A stretch of DNA of 35,447 bases, taken from IMG/VR virus record IMGVR_UViG_3300017735_000041, positions 1 to 35,447 of that record; one strand, given 5' to 3'. How positions within the stretch are numbered: position 1 is the stretch's first letter; every line of letters starts with the position of its first letter. Of the stretch, positions 30,461 to 35,447 are shown one piece after another. The notes under the pieces are model-generated. The model saw only the letters and a list, made by a program, of their open reading frames with translations. It was not told the origin of the DNA and searched no databases. Source of the DNA: a virus. The translations under genes were made by a program, and so were the position numbers.

Positions 30461-31156
30461 TTAAATATTATCTTCTAGTTTTTTAACTATGAACTTTAGG
30501 ATTTCACTTCTTTTAATGTCTTCGTAACCAAACTCCGTGCAAATAATTCCATTTTCTTTTGATTCTTCGTCGTTGAAAGTATTAAATATTTTATTAAATC
30601 CACTTTGTTTTATATCGGCTTGCGTCATATCTCCGCAGATTATTATTTTTGAATCTTCGCCAATTCTCGTAAGCACAGTCATTAATTCGTTGTAAGTAAA
30701 ATTTTGAGCTTCGTCTATTATAACAATTGTGTCATTCCAGTTTGATCCTCTAACAAAATTAACTGGCATGCATTGGAATTGATTTTTATCGCGAAGTGCC
30801 TTTATATCCGAAGTATGAAGCATCTCGTCCATCTTATCATAAAAAGGTCCAGCAAAAACCCCGAACTTTTCATCAATTGATCCAGGGAGCGATCCAAGGC
30901 TTTTTTGCGAGCTTTCTGCTATGCTTCTAACATACAGTATGTCTTTTTCCAAGTTAGAGTTCATCATAACCTGTAAAGCCGAGTACACGGCCATATAAGT
31001 CTTGGCTGTACCAGCTGGCCCAGATAAAAACATTAATTTAGTTTTATCTTCTAGGGTATTTTTTAAAAAATCAATCTGGTTCTGAGTGAATTTAAATTTA
31101 CGTTCCTTGAACCTTATTCTTGGGTTCAACTGGTTGAATTCAAGTTTATTAGGCAT
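30461..31156 (-). CDS. phoH: PhoH-like ATPase
   Basis: A 231-residue P-loop ATPase of the PhoH family. The Walker A motif is GPAGTAKT (46-53) and the Walker B motif is VIIDEAQ (145-151); the helicase-like pattern ICGDMTQAD near 180 and the arginine-rich GSNWN segment before Walker B fit the family. PhoH genes are widespread in phages, especially marine ones; their proposed links to phosphate stress or RNA handling are unproven. The length is close to PhoH2-less, PhoH-only phage forms. It lies between a tube-like gene (11 nt upstream) and the zinc-ribbon/sigma group, so it may be transcribed from the promoter at 32025. The start is the ATG at 31156; no Shine-Dalgarno sequence is seen. Confidence 0.85.
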   Translation of the reverse strand: MPNKLEFNQLNPRIRFKERKFKFTQNQIDFLKNTLEDKTKLMFLSGPAGTAKTYMAVYSALQVMMNSNLEKDILYVRSIAESSQKSLGSLPGSIDEKFGVFAGPFYDKMDEMLHTSDIKALRDKNQFQCMPVNFVRGSNWNDTIVIIDEAQNFTYNELMTVLTRIGEDSKIIICGDMTQADIKQSGFNKIFNTFNDEESKENGIICTEFGYEDIKRSEILKFIVKKLEDNI

Positions 31157-31167
31157 TTAAGCTTTTT

Positions 31168-32016
31168 TTATTTTAACAATTCTGTAATAGTCAATGAACC
31201 TCTCGCTAAGTCGCCACCAGCGATAGAAATATTTTCTGAAGTTATTCTTCCATTGATATTGGTTGAAAAAATCTCATCGAGTTTGGAATTTTTTACAGTC
31301 ATTGATAAATTTCCAGGATTTGAACCAGTCAAAGGTACTAGAGCCTGTATGTTATCTCCCCTAATTGAAATATTTTGCTCCGCCGTCACTAGCTCTACAA
31401 CAGTGGGGTTATATGATCCAATTTCGTAAACTGGTAAACGATTTGCATTAAATTGATATTGGATTGTTTCAAATACTGAAATATCATTTAAAGGCGATCC
31501 ACCAAATGTAGAATAAGCTCCATGCCCGTAATCTGCAAAATTCAAAGCCTCGATAATAGAATCTTCTTCTTCCACAATCTTACCTCCAGCACTAGATATA
31601 GTCAGAGGATTGTAAATAGCAAAATCACATTGAACTAAAACTGGAGAATAGGGTGCTAGCGTATAAGAGAAAGAAGTAAGAAAAGCTCCACTACCAGATA
31701 TTCCGCTTGTGGCGTCACCTAGTCGAAAAGCCGCTCCAGTATCACCTACGTCACCTGTGAAGTCGGTTGGGTTAAATTCTCCAGTGCTTACATAACAAGA
31801 AAAAGAAAGAGAAGAATTAGGGGGCCCAGCAAGATTAAAATTATCTCTAGTTGGGGTTTTTCCCAAAAGCCTTACTGGCGCTATATTTGGCGTATAGTTG
31901 AGTTGAACCTGTTCACAGAACACTCCCGAATTGTTTCCGTCTACACTATCTGGTAATGTGCTACTATTTACTCCTCCAAAATACAACGGTACGTCCTTAT
32001 ATGATATATATGCCAT
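31168..32016 (-). CDS. Tail tube-like protein (282 residues)
   Basis: A beta-rich protein sharing the two-unit plan of the tail tube protein at 15627. The first unit has CEQVQLNYTPNIAPVRLLGK and then FLTSFSYTLAPYSPVLVQCD; the second has VTAEQNISIRGDNIQALVP and ends with ITSENISIAGGDLARGSLTI, the counterpart of the strand that closes each paralogue. There is no extra C-terminal domain. It may form a minor tube ring, a tail terminator or a portal-proximal tube protein; the sequence does not decide. GTGTAA lies exactly 8 nt before the ATG, after an A-tract. It is followed by PhoH after 11 nt, so this promoter could feed the whole PhoH-sigma-TerL group. Confidence 0.55.
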   Translation of the reverse strand: MAYISYKDVPLYFGGVNSSTLPDSVDGNNSGVFCEQVQLNYTPNIAPVRLLGKTPTRDNFNLAGPPNSSLSFSCYVSTGEFNPTDFTGDVGDTGAAFRLGDATSGISGSGAFLTSFSYTLAPYSPVLVQCDFAIYNPLTISSAGGKIVEEEDSIIEALNFADYGHGAYSTFGGSPLNDISVFETIQYQFNANRLPVYEIGSYNPTVVELVTAEQNISIRGDNIQALVPLTGSNPGNLSMTVKNSKLDEIFSTNINGRITSENISIAGGDLARGSLTITELLK

Positions 32017-32024
32017 AAATTTTA

Positions 32025-32030
32025 TTACAC
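32025..32030 (-). promoter_or_regulatory. GTGTAA element before 282-residue tube-like gene
   Basis: GTGTAA after an A-tract (six A), exactly 8 nt before the ATG at 32016. No Shine-Dalgarno sequence is present. A further leftward GTGTAA is found at 32168-32173 within a GTGTTACAC palindrome. Confidence 0.55.
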
Positions 32031-32068
32031 TTTTTTGCTATCTATTGGAATTGGTTTTATAAACGAAG

Positions 32069-32111
32069 AAGCCCCGAAATCCTTATTCTGGACTTCGGGG
32101 CTTAAATTTTT
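32069..32111 (+). other. Orphan hairpin in a divergent intergenic region
   Basis: A 10-bp GC-rich stem (32069-32078 with 32094-32103), an A-C mismatch, three more pairs and a 7-nt loop, followed by AAATTTTT. It looks like a plus-strand terminator, but no plus-strand gene lies upstream for 15 kb. The rest of the 212-bp gap (32017-32228) holds no gene; from 32112 to 32164 I see nothing recognisable. Confidence 0.6.
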
Positions 32112-32214
32112 GTACAAGAGCTAGCGAAACACGCCACGCGATTAAGCTAATGGAACGTGAAAAGTGTTACACTTATAATTAATAAAAAAGAAAAAAAAAA
32201 TTAAAAAGGAAAAA

Positions 32215-32220
32215 GTGTAA
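32215..32220 (+). promoter_or_regulatory. GTGTAA element before gene at 32229
   Basis: GTGTAA after a run of A, exactly 8 nt before the ATG at 32229. The 50 bp upstream are almost pure A/T, and a TATAAT lies at about 32175. An AAGGA some 16 nt before the ATG is too distant for normal Shine-Dalgarno use. Confidence 0.55.
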
Positions 32221-32228
32221 AGTAATTC

Positions 32229-33023
32229 ATGGCAGTAGAAGGATCTCACGAAGAACATGTAATAATAAATGGAACTCTATTGCAGGGGGTTTCAAATACC
32301 TCATTTGAACAGAATGTAGAAGAACAGCCCGTTTCTATGGTTGGTAAAGATTTTGCTGGCAAAACAACCACAGGGCCGACTCAAGTCACAGCCGCAATCG
32401 ATAAGTATCTTTTGAATAACGACTTTGTAACGACTTTAACGGGACTCACTGATATTTCTGGACAATTCGAATATGGGGATAATCTTCTTGATTTCTCTCA
32501 AGCGGTTATAAATGGATATGCAGTTTCTACGGCTGTCGGAAGTTTACCAGAAATATCTTTTGACTTATCTATATACGGAAGTTTGAGTGGCGGTGGCACA
32601 TCAATTAGATCGCTAGCATCAGATGAAAGCGCAGTAGAAAATGTTTCTCAATCAGGACTAATTGTTACTTTTGATAAAAATCAAACAAACGCTGTACAAT
32701 CCTTTAATTTTTCTGAAACTTTTAATGTTGTGCCAACGTATGGATTGGGGCAGAAAACGCCAGCAGATATTTCTATTGTCGGCCCCATCGTTCAAGAGGC
32801 TAGTATATCTATAGAAGTTGAAGATTACGAAGTAGAAGAAACGTTTTCTTTTTTAAGTGGTTCCAAGGATAGATCTAGAAACATTGAGTTAAAGATCAGT
32901 GGCGACAATGGTATATTAAATACCTTCTCATTGCAAAATGGATGCTTGGCCAGCGAATCTATAGTCTCCAACGCTGGTAATACTACGACAGCTCAGTTGA
33001 CTTATAGAGGGTACAGAACTTAG
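32229..33023 (+). CDS. Tail tube-like protein (264 residues)
   Basis: A beta-rich single-gene unit related in plan to the tube-like proteins at 2043, 15627 and 31168. The first unit runs from VSNTSFEQNVEEQPVSMVGK to VINGYAVSTAVGSLPEISFD, matching FLTDYSLEASVGSIPTISAS in the tail tube protein. The second has VQEASISIEVEDYEVE and ends with CLASESIVSNAGNTTTAQLT, the closing strand pair. It lacks any extra domain. The likely role is a tube or tail-associated virion protein; the function is inferred from similarity inside this window. The GTGTAA element is 8 nt upstream. Its stop codon overlaps the end of an extended reading frame from the convergent gene at 33104. Confidence 0.55.
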   Translation: MAVEGSHEEHVIINGTLLQGVSNTSFEQNVEEQPVSMVGKDFAGKTTTGPTQVTAAIDKYLLNNDFVTTLTGLTDISGQFEYGDNLLDFSQAVINGYAVSTAVGSLPEISFDLSIYGSLSGGGTSIRSLASDESAVENVSQSGLIVTFDKNQTNAVQSFNFSETFNVVPTYGLGQKTPADISIVGPIVQEASISIEVEDYEVEETFSFLSGSKDRSRNIELKISGDNGILNTFSLQNGCLASESIVSNAGNTTTAQLTYRGYRT

Positions 33024-33103
33024 TAATCAAAAAATGTAAATGATGCAGTTGTTGGTGCGGTATCAGGAGGATAGTCATAATTTATAAAAAACTCCAAAAA
33101 TAC

Positions 33104-34093
33104 TTAAGAATCGTAAGTAAAATAAGAAACATCCAATGAAGAAAGGTTAAGAGTAAAGCCTGGGGTAGTATAGGATTCAGTTGACCCGAAAACTGAGGCA
33201 AATCCCGCGTTTGTTGAAGGGTTCCAAGGTGCGTAGGCGTAGTAGGTGAAATGATCTCCACCCCAAGCCCAAGTCCATGAGTTGGGGCTATTACTATTCT
33301 GGAGATAAGCATCAGTATATTTGGGCAGTGCTGTAACTGAATGTCTAGCTTTTGAAACTCTAAGTATGGGGAACGGGGAAGATTCCGCTTGTACGTTAAT
33401 TACAGCGGCATTTTGTGGCTGAGATCCTAGATTGTATATAATACCATTTGGATCTTCTGGATAGCCGAAATCGTAAGAAGTATAGCTCACGGATCCATTA
33501 GCTCTTTGAAAGTGGTCTATGTTCTCATAGTTTGGGCCACTCAAATATCCATTACTGAAAGTATGATAGTACCCTCTCATTTTAACAAAATCTTTAAGTC
33601 CGTATCCAATAAAATTATCAGGGTTAGTGGTTGCTCCGTTATACATAGCTGCAATGAAAACGTTTGTTCCGCCAGAAGTCTTCACCTCGCCAAAAGAACT
33701 ATTATTATATTCCGCTCTACCTAAATCGTAATTATAATTATCACCTCCAAACCGCGAGTCTTGTGACCTCGTGCTTATTCTTTCTTTTGGTTGCGTTCCG
33801 TTTCCAAGGTCGTCGGCGGTAACGCTCCAATTTCCAGCTAGTCCATTAAACCTGCCATCATCTGCTTCAATAAATGTAGTCGCGCTACCCACCACCTCTA
33901 TTTTGTACAAATTCCAAAATATCTTCATAGCGTTAGCAAGAGAGAGCTTCTTTTCTGCGACGGTAGGCGGGGTCCCTTTTCTCGTCCCTCCTAGGGTCAT
34001 GTAATCATGAGCGCTTGATACATCTACGTTAAACATGGGAAACGGAAATCCGTTTCCCGCTCCTAGCGCTTTGAATGGTGTTGCTATCGGCAT
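33104..34093 (-). CDS. Unrecognised, probably structural protein
   Basis: A 329-residue protein I do not recognise. It is rich in Gly, Asn, Ser, Tyr and Phe, with few charged helices: features of tail fibre, baseplate or receptor-contact proteins. Landmarks are ATPFKALGAGNGFPFPM at the start, LANAMKIFWNLYKIEV near residue 55, and WTWAWGGDHFTYYAYAPWN near 285. It is a single-gene unit with GTGTAA 9 nt before its ATG. The annotated end is TAA at 33104, but the same frame continues for 27 more codons, reading FINYDYPPDTAP and ending SFTFFDY, to a stop at 33020 that overlaps the convergent gene's stop. That suggests a once longer protein, or readthrough. No cysteine or metal site is visible. Confidence 0.6.
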   Translation of the reverse strand: MPIATPFKALGAGNGFPFPMFNVDVSSAHDYMTLGGTRKGTPPTVAEKKLSLANAMKIFWNLYKIEVVGSATTFIEADDGRFNGLAGNWSVTADDLGNGTQPKERISTRSQDSRFGGDNYNYDLGRAEYNNSSFGEVKTSGGTNVFIAAMYNGATTNPDNFIGYGLKDFVKMRGYYHTFSNGYLSGPNYENIDHFQRANGSVSYTSYDFGYPEDPNGIIYNLGSQPQNAAVINVQAESSPFPILRVSKARHSVTALPKYTDAYLQNSNSPNSWTWAWGGDHFTYYAYAPWNPSTNAGFASVFGSTESYTTPGFTLNLSSLDVSYFTYDS

Positions 34094-34102
34094 ATCAATT
34101 AT

Positions 34103-34108
34103 TTACAC
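34103..34108 (-). promoter_or_regulatory. GTGTAA element before gene at 34093
   Basis: Leftward GTGTAA after an A-tract, 9 nt before the ATG. It shares the 72-bp divergent gap with two rightward copies. Confidence 0.5.
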
Positions 34109-34125
34109 TTTTTTTTGAGTCCTCA

Positions 34126-34140
34126 GTGTAATTAGTGTAA
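34126..34140 (+). promoter_or_regulatory. Double GTGTAA element before fibre gene
   Basis: Two copies, 34126-34131 and 34135-34140, nine bases apart, in AGTGTAATTAGTGTAA. The nearer copy ends 25 nt before the ATG at 34166, as at the portal gene. An AAGAGA-type purine run lies about 10 nt before the ATG and could serve as a weak ribosome-binding site. Confidence 0.45.
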
Positions 34141-34165
34141 AGTTCACTAAGAAAGAGATTAAAAT

Positions 34166-35447
34166 ATGGCTACAATAAAAATATCGGATTTACAACAATT
34201 CTCATCAGTAAGTACTGGCGATTTCGCGCTAGTTATAAATACCGAGACAAGGACTCCAAAAAAGATAGCGATATCAGATCTAGTCACTATTGATCGCGAT
34301 AATATTTTTTCAAGATATAAATTTTCTCGAGGTTCTTCTCTTACTGGGTTCGATCAATCTTCAATCTCGTTTCAAGCTAAAAACTTAGAAAACCAATTCG
34401 TGTATAACATCCCTGAAACAATCACTTTCATCGGATTTTCTGCATCTGCGGGGCTTTTAAATCAAACTTTTAATTTATCAGGAATCAAAGATGACAATTT
34501 CTATTGGTCAGGTACAGATTTCTCTATTCAAAAATCTGGAGAAACTCCACATTGGGACATTTATAGCGGATCAAGTGTTTTGTTTAAACTTACTGGTAAT
34601 ACAACTTATCCTCAATTTGGCCCAGTAGATCCATTGACAATTAGTGGTTCTGGGACAAACGAAAGTGGGGTAGTTTCAAGACAAGTAAAAACACAGGACA
34701 CTCCATTTTTAACTTCCTCAGTTAACGGAGAAATTACTGGTTTGATAGAGTCTACATTTAATATTAGTCTTCCTACTTTTGAGTCTGCTGAAATAAATTA
34801 CAAGCATGGCACAACTTATTACCCTGCATCTAGTTCGGCAAATTTTACATTTAGTAACAATAATGAATCGTTTAAAAGTTTGAACGAAAAGGGGTCTGTC
34901 ACCTCTATTACTACTACTGGCGCGTCAGGTCAAACAATTTTTGAGCTAGATGTTTCGGGCTTTTCAGTTAATAGTATTACAGAGTCTCTTACTGGAAATT
35001 TAGGTGACTTTAATTTTTCTCAGCCTTTTGTTAATAATTTTCAATTAACTGATAGTATTAAAACAACTGGGGTTATACTTACGGATTCGTATGAACTTTC
35101 GCAATATAAACCCCAACTAGCTATTCATAGCTTAGATATTGATAATGACGGGAATGTTTCTAGCGAAATTGATGTATTGCTTCTTCAAAGATACTTTAAT
35201 GGGTTGACTGGTAACGATTTGGTTTCTGGAATAACCTTTACTACTGGAGTTGGACAACGATATCTTTCGTCAGAAATAGAGAGCTTCATTCAGAGCGGCC
35301 TTGATTTAAATGCTTATGATATAAACGAAGATGGTATTGTCGGATCGGATGATATTACTTTTATTACAGGTTTTATTTCAGGTCTGGCACCCGCCTCTAC
35401 TGGAAGAAATGGATCAAAAGAACCCCACTTAATAAGTAATCTACAAA
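34166..35447 (+). CDS. Fibre-like protein with dockerin-like repeats (incomplete)
   Basis: The gene runs off the right edge; 427 codons are visible without a stop. The N-terminus (MATIKISDLQQFSSVSTGDF, then ALVINTETRTPKKIAISDL) is typical of phage fibre and appendage proteins. Residues 50-310 are beta-rich with repeated Ser, Thr and Gly. Residues 324-345 (DIDNDGNVSSEIDVLLLQRYF) and 385-405 (DINEDGIVGSDDITFITGF) are two calcium-loop-plus-helix units of the dockerin type I pattern, D-x-N/D-x-D-G followed by a hydrophobic helix, separated by about 60 residues. In the first copy the later aspartate is displaced by one. Dockerins bind cohesins, so the domain may dock another virion or host-surface protein. 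The start ATG at 34166 is the only sensible one. The fibre role is probable and the dockerin call is good. Confidence 0.7.
   Translation, partial: MATIKISDLQQFSSVSTGDFALVINTETRTPKKIAISDLVTIDRDNIFSRYKFSRGSSLTGFDQSSISFQAKNLENQFVYNIPETITFIGFSASAGLLNQTFNLSGIKDDNFYWSGTDFSIQKSGETPHWDIYSGSSVLFKLTGNTTYPQFGPVDPLTISGSGTNESGVVSRQVKTQDTPFLTSSVNGEITGLIESTFNISLPTFESAEINYKHGTTYYPASSSANFTFSNNNESFKSLNEKGSVTSITTTGASGQTIFELDVSGFSVNSITESLTGNLGDFNFSQPFVNNFQLTDSIKTTGVILTDSYELSQYKPQLAIHSLDIDNDGNVSSEIDVLLLQRYFNGLTGNDLVSGITFTTGVGQRYLSSEIESFIQSGLDLNAYDINEDGIVGSDDITFITGFISGLAPASTGRNGSKEPHLISNLQ

Noticed and set aside
1-35447. tRNA genes, CRISPR array, attachment site, integrase or lysogeny genes
   Set aside because: I looked for cloverleaf-like regions, regularly spaced repeats and recombinase motifs and saw none; a lytic or lysogenic life style cannot be decided from this window.

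Overview
The window is a 35.4 kb piece of a tailed double-stranded DNA phage (Caudoviricetes), AT-rich and densely packed, covering most of the head, packaging, neck and tail module plus a small transcription and accessory group. I see no bacterial chromosomal genes, rRNA, tRNA, insertion sequence or CRISPR array. A terminase with paired ATPase and nuclease motifs, a portal, a protease-scaffold fusion, a HK97-like major capsid protein and a 2005-residue tape measure protein make the phage assignment firm. Tandem lambda gpM-like minor tail domains and the absence of any visible sheath gene favour a long non-contractile tail, but contractile components could lie outside the window. Hsp20, PhoH, a T4 gp55-like sigma factor and a glycosyltransferase are genes often seen in large aquatic phages. 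The host cannot be named from this sequence.

Layout, left to right. 1-1622: a terminator, then a plus-strand glycosyltransferase and a small heat shock protein, ending in a second terminator. 1633-2046: a small plus-strand protein. 2043-13595 (minus): tail module read right to left: a small protein, two proteins in the tail-chaperone position, the tape measure, a tandem gpM-like protein and a large mosaic tube-like protein. 13641-17021 (plus): two putative neck proteins, a third putative neck/terminator protein and a major tail tube protein with a C-terminal Ig-like domain, closed by a strong terminator. 17164-32016 (minus): tube-like protein, PhoH, zinc-ribbon protein, sigma factor, a helix-turn-helix-like protein, an ERCC4 nuclease, TerL, portal, a long decoration-like protein, a small protein, protease-scaffold, a short decoration-like protein, major capsid protein, terminator, then two SAP-like proteins and a putative adaptor. 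32017-32228: a noncoding divergent region with an orphan hairpin. 32229-33023 (plus): another tube-like protein. 33104-34093 (minus): an unrecognised, probably structural protein. 34166 to the right edge (plus): an incomplete fibre-like protein ending in paired dockerin-like calcium loops.

The most interesting signal is regulatory. A GTGTAA hexamer, usually preceded by an A-tract, stands in front of nearly every probable transcription-unit head. In five genes it lies exactly 8 nt before the start codon, on both strands, and those genes lack a Shine-Dalgarno sequence, whereas several genes inside operons have good ones. A related 13-mer, ACTGTAAACAATA, precedes both the tail tube gene and an in-frame ATG inside the protease gene that would yield a free scaffold protein. 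With a phage sigma factor encoded in the same window, this suggests a dedicated late-promoter system making nearly leaderless mRNAs. That model is inference; the motif positions are directly visible.

Other notable structures are: a decoration protein present as a short form and as a form with about 250 inserted residues; a family of four tube-like paralogues carrying different extra domains; a possible nuclease-fold domain within the tape measure flanked by IPNFA repeats; a C2H2 finger fused to an ERCC4 nuclease just before TerL; and an in-frame 27-codon extension beyond a stop codon that fills the gap to the convergent gene.
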